Shown here in pieces: positions 35,379-42,375 of a DNA stretch of 42,375 bases. A program made the translations under genes and the position numbers. Source of the DNA: Acidobacteriota bacterium (GTDB lineage: Bacteria; Acidobacteriota; Terriglobia; 2-12-FULL-54-10). Within the stretch, counting starts at the first letter, position 1. Every line of letters starts with the position of its first letter. The stretch lies in assembly GCA_009691245.1 (NCBI GenBank), contig SHUM01000028.1, forward strand, positions 1 to 42,375, read 5' to 3'. A model generated the notes under the pieces. That model ran no database searches. It was not told the origin of the DNA and saw only the letters and a list, made by a program, of their open reading frames with translations.

Positions 35379-36608
35379 ATGCCGCGCAATGTGCCCGAGG
35401 ACATCATGCCCGCGCCTCCCGCTGCGGACCCCGCTTCGCCGCCTCCCGAGCCGCATCCACAGCGGCGCTACTCGGTCCTGCGCATCGCCGGTTGGTTTGT
35501 GTTTCTTGCGCTGCTGAGCAGCTTCGCATATCTCTTTTACCTTCACGGCTACCGGCCGCTGATCGCCAACAGCAGCTCGTCCTCCACCATCGAGTTGATC
35601 CGCCGCAAGCTCGAGGTCTCGCGCGCGGCGCGCACGCTGGTGATCGGCAACTCCGCCGCCGCCGAGGGTTTTCACGCTAGCGTGTACAATCGCGTCCTCA
35701 GCGCCAGCGGCCCCGCTATCAACCTGTGCGTGCCCTCGGCGCACATGTTTCTGTTCGAGAAGATGTTACACATGGCGCTCGATCGCGGCCTTCGGCCGGA
35801 CAACGTCGCCATCGTGCTGACGCCAGAATCGTTGAGTTTCAGCAGCTCGCCCTACTACGACTATCTGACCAACGACCTGAACGTGCTGAAGGTGGAATTG
35901 AATCTCGGCGATCTCCTGCGCCTGCCCCTGCATACTCCTGCCCTGAGCAACCTGGCCAATCATGCCGGACTCACTCTGCTCCGGCCCGCGCTGTTTAGCG
36001 GCGACCTGCTGGATTTTTCCTTTCGTCCCGTGCAACGTTTGAAGGACGCGGAAATTGTCGATGGCTGACTGAATTCAATGACCACGCCGGAGGCTTTTCC
36101 GGAACCCAACAATGCATTCGCGATTTGTGCGGTCGAGCCGCTCGACCAGCTCGAGCAACTGGTCGTGGCCGAGCGACAGCATCCTGAAAGCACGCGCCTC
36201 GTCGATCTGGAGCGCACGCTAAGGACATATCAGGACCGCATCGGAACGGCCGCCGCGCTGCGCGTGGATAAATTTGAGATGGGCCGGATGCGCAAGCTGC
36301 TCGCCCGCTTCACCAGCCGGGTCCCGCGCGTATTTTTAGTCCCCGCGCCTTTTTACGATCCCACCGATGTGCAGATCCCACCAGAGTTTCGCGTGGAGTT
36401 CGCGCGAGCGCTGAACCAGCTTGCAGCCGAAGTCCCTGGAGTCGCCGTGCTTCCATACCTCAGCCCCGATTGCAGCATGATGATGGACACCGTTCACCTC
36501 AATCTGCATGGCGGAGAAATTTTCAGCGCGTTCCTGCGCGAGCACATCGAGGCCGCACTTGCGGCTGGAGGGACGCCGAGCGGGAAGGCGGGCGGGAAAA
36601 ATAAATGA
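35379..36608 (+). pseudogene. SGNH-like membrane protein interrupted by an in-frame TGA
   Basis: One frame runs from 35379 (or ATG 35406, which has GAGG at five bases) to the TAA at 36606-36608, broken only by TGA at 36066-36068. The 5' part (229 codons) holds one membrane helix (IAGWFVFLALLSSFAYLFYL) and the SGNH nucleophile block VIGNSAAAEGFHASVYN. The 3' part (from 36069) holds the DxxH block MDTVHLNLHGGEIFSAFL. Both align end to end with the intact neighbour at 38102-39289, and the TGA falls exactly where that protein has Trp (NWLKTAG). It is thus one gene with a TGG-to-TGA change, a sequencing error or recoding. By family it would be the extracytoplasmic partner of the MBOAT protein that follows. 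Confidence 0.85.
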
Positions 36609-36659
36609 GTGTCCTTCTACCTAACCCCGAACCCCGAATCCCCAACCCCGGACCCAACC

Positions 36660-38087
36660 ATGCCTTTTGACGCGATTCTATTCTGGATTTTTCTCGCGGC
36701 GGTCTGGGCGCTGTGGATGCTCTCGCCCAGCGCGGTGTATCGCCGCGTGGTGCTGGCCGCGGCGGGATTCGTCTTCTATTATCTGGCCCAACCAGTTTTC
36801 GCAGTCCTGCTGCTGATCGTCACCGCGTTTACTTACCTGATTGGCGCAGGCATTCAGCGCGCCGCGTTGCCGGAACTGCGCCAGCGACTGCTGTGGCTGG
36901 GCGTCGGCTCGAGCGTGCTCTGTCTGGCCATCTTCAAATACGCCAGCCTGATGGGCCGCGCCGGACTGCGCTTTGCAGAAATTGTCCCCGGCCTGCAAAA
37001 TGAGGCGGCGCAGTTCATCCTGCCGCTGGGCATCAGCTACTATATTTTCCAGGCCATCGGATACGTAATCGATTGTTACCGCCGCCAGGCTCCCGAGGGC
37101 GCCACCTTCCTTGACTACGCGCTGTTCCTGAACTTCTTCCCGCACCTCACCGCCGGGCCCATCCTGCGCAGCGCCGACTTTCTGCCGCAACTCCGCCAGC
37201 GCGCGTGTCTGGCCGCGCCGGTCATGTGGGAGAGCCTGTTGCTGATCACTTGCGGGCTGTTCAAGAAGCTGGTCATCGCCGACAATCTGGCCGGCTACGT
37301 CAATGAAGTGTTCGGCGCGCTAGGCAGCGCGTCGTCGCCTCAGATACTTCTGGCCACCTATGCCTATGCGGTGCAGATTTACTGCGACTTCTCCGGCTAC
37401 ACCGACGTTGCCCTCGGCGCCGCGCTGCTGTTTGGATTGCGCTTGCCCGCCAACTTCCGGTGGCCATATCTTGCAAACAGCGCGGCGGATTTTTGGAACC
37501 GTTGGCACATCTCGCTCTCGCACTGGCTGCGCGATTACGTTTACTTCTCGCTGCCGGGGCTGCGCTCCGGTTCGCTCTTGGCTCCCTGTCGCAATCTGCT
37601 CATCACCATGGCGCTGTGCGGACTGTGGCACGGCGCGGGCTGGACATTCTTTCTCTGGGGCCTCTATCATGGCGCGTTGCTGGCCGCTTACCGCGCGGGT
37701 CAGCCCTTCTGGCGACGACTGAAAGCGTTGCCCGATTGGCTGCACAATCTTTGTGCAATCATTTTTGTACAGCAACTGGTGGTGGTTGGTTGGGTTTTGT
37801 TTCGCATAGAAAAGATCGGTGATCTGCGCGTCTATCTTGGCGGCTTGTTCAATCTGGACTCACTCGGCGGAGCCTTCAGTGCGTTAAGCTCTGATAAAAA
37901 GTTGGTGGCGGGAATGCTGCTGCTATTCTGGCTCGGGCAATTCCTTCACCAGAGATATCCGCTGATCGACTACATGAAAGCCCGCCCGTGGAACCCCTGG
38001 GCCATGTCGCTGCTGTTGTTGCTGGGACTGGCCATCGTCACTTTCAAACAGTCGATCGCCGTGCCGTTCCTCTACTTCAAGTTTTAG
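36660..38087 (+). CDS. MBOAT family membrane-bound O-acyltransferase
   Basis: This polytopic protein of about 475 residues is of the AlgI/DltB/PatA class, which move an acyl group from a cytoplasmic donor across the inner membrane to an extracytoplasmic acceptor. About ten hydrophobic segments are visible. The signature region is CDFSGYTDVALGAALLFG (about 242-259) and WNRWHISLSHWLRDYVYFSL (about 278-297), with the conserved His in LCGLWHGAGWTFFLWGLYHG (about 320-339). ATG 36660 fits the family N-terminus (MPFDAILFW); the frame opens at GTG 36609 through a CCCGAA-rich spacer. It is flanked by two related SGNH-like genes, as AlgI is by AlgJ/AlgX. Confidence 0.92.
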   Translation: MPFDAILFWIFLAAVWALWMLSPSAVYRRVVLAAAGFVFYYLAQPVFAVLLLIVTAFTYLIGAGIQRAALPELRQRLLWLGVGSSVLCLAIFKYASLMGRAGLRFAEIVPGLQNEAAQFILPLGISYYIFQAIGYVIDCYRRQAPEGATFLDYALFLNFFPHLTAGPILRSADFLPQLRQRACLAAPVMWESLLLITCGLFKKLVIADNLAGYVNEVFGALGSASSPQILLATYAYAVQIYCDFSGYTDVALGAALLFGLRLPANFRWPYLANSAADFWNRWHISLSHWLRDYVYFSLPGLRSGSLLAPCRNLLITMALCGLWHGAGWTFFLWGLYHGALLAAYRAGQPFWRRLKALPDWLHNLCAIIFVQQLVVVGWVLFRIEKIGDLRVYLGGLFNLDSLGGAFSALSSDKKLVAGMLLLFWLGQFLHQRYPLIDYMKARPWNPWAMSLLLLLGLAIVTFKQSIAVPFLYFKF

Positions 38088-38101
38088 GAGATGCCCGCGG
38101 A

Positions 38102-39289
38102 ATGCCCGAACAGTTTCCCGAAAATGAGACCGTGCATGATGGTAGTTCGCGCGTCACCGGCGGCATAGCGCAGTGGCTTGGATACGGAATATTTTTCGTG
38201 CTCTTTGCCTCCTGTGCCTATCTGTTTTACTTCGGCGGCTACCGCCACCTGCTGGTCGATGAAAGCGCATCGTTCGCCGTTGAATTGACGATGAGAATTA
38301 TCGACGCGAACCGGGACGCGCGCTTGCTGGTGGTGGGTAACTCCACGGTCGCGGAGGGATTCCGCGCCAGCACTTACAACGATCTTGCGCCGGAGGCCCG
38401 CGCGCTTAATCTGGGCATCGGGTCCGCGCATTTCTATCTTTACGAGAAGATTGTCGCGCTGTCCTTGCAGCGCGGGATGCAGCCACGGGCCGTGCTGTTG
38501 ATGCTGACGCCGGAGTCGCTGAGCCTGCGACCAGGCTACGATACGTTGTTAAATGATCTCACTCTGCTGAAGACCGAGCTGGGGGTGGAAGACTACGCGC
38601 GACTGTGGCGGCACAGCCCATCGTTCCCGGCATTCCTGGAAAATTCATCGCGGCTGGCATTGCGCCCAGCGCTGTATAGCGCTGACCTGAAAGACCTGCT
38701 CACACACATGGTCCCGCGAGTGCGGAAGATCATCATCACGCAAAATTGGTTGAAAACGGCGGGCGAGCAGCCCGAGGCGTTGGAGACGGACCGTGCCTTC
38801 GCGGTCTGCGACGCCAGCGCGCTGCGCGAGTTACAGCAGACCATCGCGGCCGAACGCGCACTGCTTTCTAATAGTAAATCGACGAGCACGCGCCTGCCCG
38901 ACCTGGAGGGTGTCTGGGCGGGCTATGCGCCGCGCGTGCATCAGCCGCTCGCGGTGAATGGGTTTGAGACCGAGCGGCTGGCGCGCCTGCTGGAATTTCT
39001 CGCCGCCCGCGTCCCGCGCGTTTACGTGGTACAGGCTCCCTACTTCGATCCCGATTTCGACGCCTACCCAAGTGAGTATCGCGCGGCGCTGGCGCAAACG
39101 CTGATGGCCGTCATCGCCCAGTCTCCCGGCGTAACGCTGCTGCCTGAGTTCCCCACCGATTGCAGCATGTTCTTCGATACCGTACACCTGAACCACGCAG
39201 GCGGCGACCAGTTCACCACTTACATCCACGAGCAAATCGATCAGAGCCCCGACCGCGAGGGAGGGGGCACGTTTGACGACAACAAGTGA
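38102..39289 (+). CDS. SGNH-like membrane-anchored protein, MBOAT partner
   Basis: This 395-residue protein has one N-terminal helix (YGIFFVLFASCAYLFYFGGY) and an extracytoplasmic SGNH-type domain: nucleophile block VVGNSTVAEGFRASTYN (Ser near 83) and the DxxH block FDTVHLNHAGGDQFTTYI near 360. It is a clear paralogue of the interrupted gene at 35379-36608. By analogy to DltD, AlgX and PatB, it would take the acyl group delivered by MBOAT and pass it to a surface polymer or lipid. AGGAG lies 11 bases before ATG 38102. The last 15 or so codons (DQSPDREGGGTFDDNK) are encoded by inverted repeat F, so the C-terminal tail is repeat-derived. Confidence 0.85.
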   Translation: MPEQFPENETVHDGSSRVTGGIAQWLGYGIFFVLFASCAYLFYFGGYRHLLVDESASFAVELTMRIIDANRDARLLVVGNSTVAEGFRASTYNDLAPEARALNLGIGSAHFYLYEKIVALSLQRGMQPRAVLLMLTPESLSLRPGYDTLLNDLTLLKTELGVEDYARLWRHSPSFPAFLENSSRLALRPALYSADLKDLLTHMVPRVRKIIITQNWLKTAGEQPEALETDRAFAVCDASALRELQQTIAAERALLSNSKSTSTRLPDLEGVWAGYAPRVHQPLAVNGFETERLARLLEFLAARVPRVYVVQAPYFDPDFDAYPSEYRAALAQTLMAVIAQSPGVTLLPEFPTDCSMFFDTVHLNHAGGDQFTTYIHEQIDQSPDREGGGTFDDNK

Positions 39290-39328
39290 CTGTCAAACGT
39301 GCCCCCTCCCTCGCAGTCGGGGCTCTGA
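39241..39328. repeat. Long inverted repeat F (37-bp arms)
   Basis: Arms 39241-39277 and 39292-39328 match at 36 of 37 bases around a 14-base loop (core TCAGAGCCCCGACCGCGAGG). It overlaps the 3' end of the SGNH gene, whose stop lies in the loop, and fills the gap to the convergent KAS III-like gene. It belongs to the same family as B and D by the CAGAGCC...CGACCG.GAGGGAG pattern. Confidence 0.92.
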
Positions 39329-39349
39329 CACACAATCCCGAAATATGGC

Positions 39350-40285
39350 CTAGACACCGCGTGCGAGCAGTGCGCCCCAGTGGAATCCGGCACCGAAAGC
39401 AGCGAAGGCGATGCGCTTGCCCAAGAGTGATGTCTGCTCCTGTGTCCACTCTGCTGCCGCGATTAGCATGGATGCTGACGAGGTGTTGCCGGTCTTCTCG
39501 ATCACGCTGAAGACGCGATCCTGCGCCATGCCAACAGCCTGCGCGACGCGGTTCATTAGATTCTGGTTCGCTTGATGCATGAGTAGGACATTTATCTCGG
39601 CAGCAGACCATTTATGGCGCTCCAGCAGCAGCATGATCGCCGCTGGAATTTTGCGCGAGGCTTGCAGGATCACGCTGCGGCCTTCCATGTATAGAGTGCC
39701 GTCGTGTTCCAGCCGCAGATCGCGGGTGAAGCTGCCGTCGGATTGCAGCGTGTGATCCACGATTTCCGCGATGCCGGAATTAGGGCTGATCAGGCACGCC
39801 CCCGCGCCATCGCCAAAAAGAATCGCCATGTTGGGATCGGCTGGCTCGCGCCACGCGATTTCAGTCATCTTCTCCACGCCGAGCACCAGAATGTTTCCAT
39901 AGCGCACCGCCAATTGATCGGCGAGCGCCATCGCGAAGAGTGTTCCAGCGCTGGCCATGGGCACGTCGAGTGTTGCCACGCCAGCGGGCAAACTTAATTT
40001 TGAAGCAGTCTCCGCCACTGGACCGGGGAAGCGACGCGGCGCGGACCCGGTGGACATAATAACCATTCCGATTTGATCCGGGTTTAGGTCCGCATGTTCA
40101 AGACACGCGCGGCCTGCGCGCGCCGCCATCTCGACGAGCGTTTCATCCACACCCGCCTGCCGTCGTTCCCGAATGCCGGAGGCCGTGAAAATCCACTCGG
40201 CCTCGCAGCCGAGCCGCGAGGCAAGCTGGTCGTTGGTGATCATAGTTTCCGGCAGGTATGCGCCGAAGGCTCGAATGAATGACAC
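39350..40285 (-). CDS. KAS III-like (FabH-family) protein with Ser in place of catalytic Cys
   Basis: This 311-residue thiolase-fold protein of the FabH family condenses or transfers acyl groups from CoA or ACP. The His and Asn of the triad are kept: LLMHQANQNL (His 237) and EKTGNTSSAS (Asn 267), plus FGDGAGACLI. In the nucleophile block the sequence is LDVPMASAGTLFAM, with Ser 112 where FabH has Cys 112. KAS III relatives with Ser, such as DpsC of daunorubicin synthesis, prime or transfer acyl groups differently from FabH. GTG 40285 has AGGTG six bases upstream; GTG 40294 is the alternative. It lies 38 bases downstream of its own ACP gene and converges with the SGNH/MBOAT genes. Confidence 0.85.
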   Translation of the reverse strand: MSFIRAFGAYLPETMITNDQLASRLGCEAEWIFTASGIRERRQAGVDETLVEMAARAGRACLEHADLNPDQIGMVIMSTGSAPRRFPGPVAETASKLSLPAGVATLDVPMASAGTLFAMALADQLAVRYGNILVLGVEKMTEIAWREPADPNMAILFGDGAGACLISPNSGIAEIVDHTLQSDGSFTRDLRLEHDGTLYMEGRSVILQASRKIPAAIMLLLERHKWSAAEINVLLMHQANQNLMNRVAQAVGMAQDRVFSVIEKTGNTSSASMLIAAAEWTQEQTSLLGKRIAFAAFGAGFHWGALLARGV

Positions 40286-40323
40286 GGGAGGCACCTACTT
40301 TTTTGGCGCTCTTGGCGGCGGCT

Positions 40324-40557
40324 CTAGCGGTGGCTGTTGAGATATTTCTCAATGTGCGCGATGGAATCGAATTGGCGTGGATTCAAATCTGAGTCAGGAA
40401 TCTTAATGCTGAAGGCCTGCTCGAGCCCGGCCACCAAATCCACCAGCGAAAACGAATCGAGCACGCCAGCATCGAACAACGACTCCGAGGGTTGGGCGGG
40501 CAGCGCAGTTTTGGATATGCCCTGAAGAATCTGCTGAATTTTCTCGCGGTCTGTCAT
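40324..40557 (-). CDS. Acyl carrier protein, second
   Basis: This 77-residue carrier protein has its phosphopantetheine site in AGVLDSFSLVDLVAGLEQ (Ser 34-36 region). It differs from the ACP at 16747-16992 and from AcpP, so it is probably a dedicated carrier for the adjacent KAS III-like enzyme. The DltC carrier of the Dlt system has a similar LDSFxxV context. The start is ATG 40557; the longer frame from TTG 40578 adds MGETSTI without support. The gene diverges from hpnH, and a TATAAT lies 27 bases upstream. Confidence 0.9.
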   Translation of the reverse strand: MTDREKIQQILQGISKTALPAQPSESLFDAGVLDSFSLVDLVAGLEQAFSIKIPDSDLNPRQFDSIAHIEKYLNSHR

Positions 40558-40584
40558 AATCGTACTCGTTTCTCCCAAGAATTA

Positions 40585-40590
40585 ATTATA
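40585..40590 (-). promoter_or_regulatory. Candidate -10 box for the ACP/KAS III operon
   Basis: The minus strand reads TATAAT here, 27 bases before the ACP start, but the -35 region is weak. On the plus strand, TTGACT at 40735-40740 may be part of the hpnH promoter, though the spacing to TAATAT (40761) is 20 bases. The 40558-40816 gap holds no gene. Confidence 0.35.
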
Positions 40591-40816
40591 TCCGGATGTG
40601 CATGGTTTACCGAGCGCGAAAGGTAAACAGAAGCAGGCATCATTATTGTCGAAATGGATAGGCGGCTTCATTTGGCAGGGACTTCTTTATGTTCGGTGGT
40701 CACTTTAACCCAACCGGGTTTTCCGGGAAACCTTTTGACTGTTCAAGAGGGTCTCGACCGTAATATGCTGGTTATTATTGGGGCTTTCCGATGTTGGAGA
40801 GAAAAGTGAGGATCAC

Positions 40817-41821
40817 ATGCCGTTTCCGTTGAGCATGACGCTCACGATGTCCAAGTACGTGATGAAGAACCGGCTGATGGGGCGCGAGAAATTCCCGCTG
40901 GTGTTGATGCTGGAGCCGCTCCACGCCTGCAACCTTACTTGCACCGGCTGCGGTCGCATCCGCGAATACAAAGAGACCATCAAGGAAACGATACCGGTTG
41001 AGCAGTGCCTAGGCGCGGTGGAGGACTGTGGCGCGCCCATCGTCTCCATCTGCGGCGGCGAGCCGATGATCTGGCAGCCTCTCGACAAACTGGTGGCCGA
41101 GCTGATGAACCGCAAGAAGTTCGTTTACCTCTGTACCAACGGCATGTTCATCGAAAAGCGGCTGAAGGAGTTCCAACCCTCGTCGCGTTTTTTCTTCAAC
41201 GTGCACATTGACGGGCTCGAAAAAACGCACGACATCTGTGTCGAGCGTGAAGGCGTGTTTAAGGCCGCTGTCGCCGGCATCAAAGCGGCCAAGGCTGCTG
41301 GCTTCATGGTTTGCACCAACACCACTGTGTACGCCGAGACTGACATGGGCGAGATCGAAGCCATGCTTGATTATCTGCAATCGCTCGGTTGCGACGGACA
41401 CATGCTCTCGCCGGCCTATTCGTACAGCGCCGTGAAGACCAAGGAAATTTTTATGGATCGCGCCATGATCCGCGACAAGTTCCGTGATATCGACCGCCTA
41501 TTTAACCGTTACAAACTGAACAGTTCGCCCATTTATCTCGAATTTCTGAAGGGTGATCGTGAGTTGAGCTGTACAGCTTGGGGCAATCCGACTTACAACA
41601 CGCAAGGTTGGAAAGGCCCATGCTATCTGATGACCGACGCGCATCACGAAACCTATCAACAGTTGATCGACAACACGCCGTGGGAGAAATACGGCTACGG
41701 CAAGGACCCGCGCTGCGAAAACTGCATGGTCCATTGCGGCTATGAGCCAAGCGCGGCACTCGGCGTCAACTCGCGGTTGGGCGATACTTTCAAGATGATG
41801 ACCTGGGCGCTCACTTCGTAG
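40817..41821 (+). CDS. hpnH: Adenosyl-hopene transferase HpnH (radical SAM)
   Basis: This 334-residue radical SAM enzyme adds a 5'-deoxyadenosyl group to diploptene, the first step to extended (C35) hopanoids. The cluster motif is CNLTCTGCGRI (CxxxCxxC, about 38-45), and the family string KFPLVLMLEPLHACNLTC precedes it. SICGGEPMIWQPLDKLV (about 79-95) and the C-terminal CENCMVHCGYEPSAAL complete the HpnH pattern. The start is ATG 40817 with GAGG five bases upstream; the frame runs open to 40778. hpnA follows after 152 bases on the same strand. Hopanoids stabilise the bacterial membrane. Confidence 0.93.
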   Translation: MPFPLSMTLTMSKYVMKNRLMGREKFPLVLMLEPLHACNLTCTGCGRIREYKETIKETIPVEQCLGAVEDCGAPIVSICGGEPMIWQPLDKLVAELMNRKKFVYLCTNGMFIEKRLKEFQPSSRFFFNVHIDGLEKTHDICVEREGVFKAAVAGIKAAKAAGFMVCTNTTVYAETDMGEIEAMLDYLQSLGCDGHMLSPAYSYSAVKTKEIFMDRAMIRDKFRDIDRLFNRYKLNSSPIYLEFLKGDRELSCTAWGNPTYNTQGWKGPCYLMTDAHHETYQQLIDNTPWEKYGYGKDPRCENCMVHCGYEPSAALGVNSRLGDTFKMMTWALTS

Positions 41822-41973
41822 GTTTTGGCAGGCCTCGACCGGAAAGAAGCGGTCTCGCCGTTTTCGTTATTGTCAGGGACGCAACCGCTCCGTTTCGGTC
41901 CACGGCACGCCGGAATGTTCCACCCAACTCTTTTCGGAATCCTCGCGACCATCGCACTTAGTCCGGACTTTCA

Positions 41974-42375
41974 ATGCCCAAAATATTAGTTACTGGAGGC
42001 ACGGGGTTTGTCGGCAGCCATGTGGCGCGCCGTCTGTGTGAGGAGGGCTTCGCCGTCCGCGCGCTCACCCGACCCACCAGCTCACCGGATGCGCTGGCGG
42101 GCCTTGCGCTCGAAACTGTGCAAGGTGATTTGCGCGATGTCGACTCCCTGCGCCGCGCCGTTTCCGGCTGCTCCTCTGTCTTCCACGTGGCCGCCGATTA
42201 CCGCCTCTGGGCGCGCGATCCGCGGGATCTCTATCGCAACAACGTGGATGGCACTGAAAATCTTTTACAAGTCGCAGGCGAGGCGAATGTCGAGCGATTC
42301 GTTTACACCAGTACCGTAGGCACGTTGCGCTTTACGGAAGACGGTCGACCCGCTGCGGAGAACGACGTCGCGACA
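41974..42375 (+). CDS. hpnA: Hopanoid-associated sugar epimerase HpnA, 5' part (partial)
   Basis: The first 134 codons of an extended SDR protein run off the window end. The NAD-binding loop is VTGGTGFVGSHVARRL (about 6-21). The string FHVAADYRLWARDPRDLYRN (about 71-90) followed by NVDGTENLL is characteristic of HpnA, and FVYTSTVGTL carries the catalytic Thr/Ser region. HpnA is a putative sugar epimerase of the hopanoid head-group pathway. The start is ATG 41974. Confidence 0.93.
   Translation, partial: MPKILVTGGTGFVGSHVARRLCEEGFAVRALTRPTSSPDALAGLALETVQGDLRDVDSLRRAVSGCSSVFHVAADYRLWARDPRDLYRNNVDGTENLLQVAGEANVERFVYTSTVGTLRFTEDGRPAAENDVAT

Noticed and set aside
36078-36608. Separate 176-residue gene starting at ATG 36078
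   Set aside because: It is in the same frame as the preceding ORF, lacks the SGNH nucleophile block and aligns to the C-terminal half of the paralogue at 38102-39289; it is the 3' part of one interrupted gene.
36612-36659. CCCGAACCCCGAAT-rich stretch as a possible repeat or regulatory site
   Set aside because: It is a short low-complexity spacer before the MBOAT gene, with no dyad symmetry or second copy in the window.
41822-41973. Terminator or riboswitch between hpnH and hpnA
   Set aside because: Only a weak imperfect stem (CGACCG/CGGTCTCG) with a poor T-run is seen; not enough to call.
1-42375. CRISPR array, prophage or integrative element
   Set aside because: No regularly spaced direct repeats, no cas, integrase or phage structural genes were seen; the only mobile parts are the IS end and the small repeat units.

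Overview
This is a roughly 60% GC chromosomal segment of a Gram-negative bacterium. LptD (outer-membrane LPS assembly), an Mla-type ATPase, hopanoid genes hpnH and hpnA, a double-length ThyX and a long ICL2-type isocitrate lyase point to Acidobacteriota. So do several families of intergenic repeats (CACAGAG-type, ACACGAAT-type and long hairpins containing CCGTGAGGGAGCGGG). The phylum is an inference; no rRNA is present.

Layout. 1-1394: the right end of an IS3-type element that has cut into an unknown gene, a strong terminator, hairpin repeats and tRNA-Gln(CTG). 1395-5452: glyoxylate shunt pair (malate synthase, ICL2). 5469-12807: housekeeping genes (Mla-type ATPase, rhomboid protease, tyrS, an unknown protein, aspartate kinase, rpmE, ThyX). 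12898-24477: a minus-strand lipid operon of ten genes, read as acyl reductase, SDR reductase, pyruvyl transferase, acyl-CoA/ACP ligase, enoyl-CoA hydratase, ACP, second ligase, lipid kinase and PlsC, with a broken GxxExxY gene in an inverted-repeat cassette inserted between the ACP and the second ligase. 24777-33384: small membrane protein, beta-propeller lipoprotein, GH57 glycosidase, RDD protein, LptD and a secreted TPR protein. 33620-40557: radical SAM enzyme, cupin, then an acyl-transfer group made of an MBOAT acyltransferase flanked by two related SGNH-like membrane proteins, converging on a KAS III-like enzyme and its own ACP. 40817-end: hpnH and the start of hpnA.

How the genes fit together. 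The window is rich in envelope-lipid functions. The 12-24 kb operon has what is needed to activate an acyl chain, hold it on an ACP, reduce it toward a fatty alcohol and build it into a phosphoglyceride-like lipid; the pyruvyl transferase suggests a decorated head group. The 35-40.5 kb group resembles Dlt or alginate-acetylation machinery (MBOAT plus SGNH partner), but has a carrier protein and a KAS III-like enzyme whose catalytic Cys is Ser. Hopanoid genes lie beside it. Product structures cannot be read from sequence.

Most notable structural signals: (1) a family of long inverted repeats at gene 3' ends whose first three bases serve as the stop codon of tyrS, aspartate kinase and plsC; (2) the GxxExxY inverted-repeat cassette, with a one-base frameshift, sitting inside an otherwise tightly coupled operon; (3) an in-frame TGA in the first SGNH gene at exactly the position of a Trp in its neighbour paralogue.
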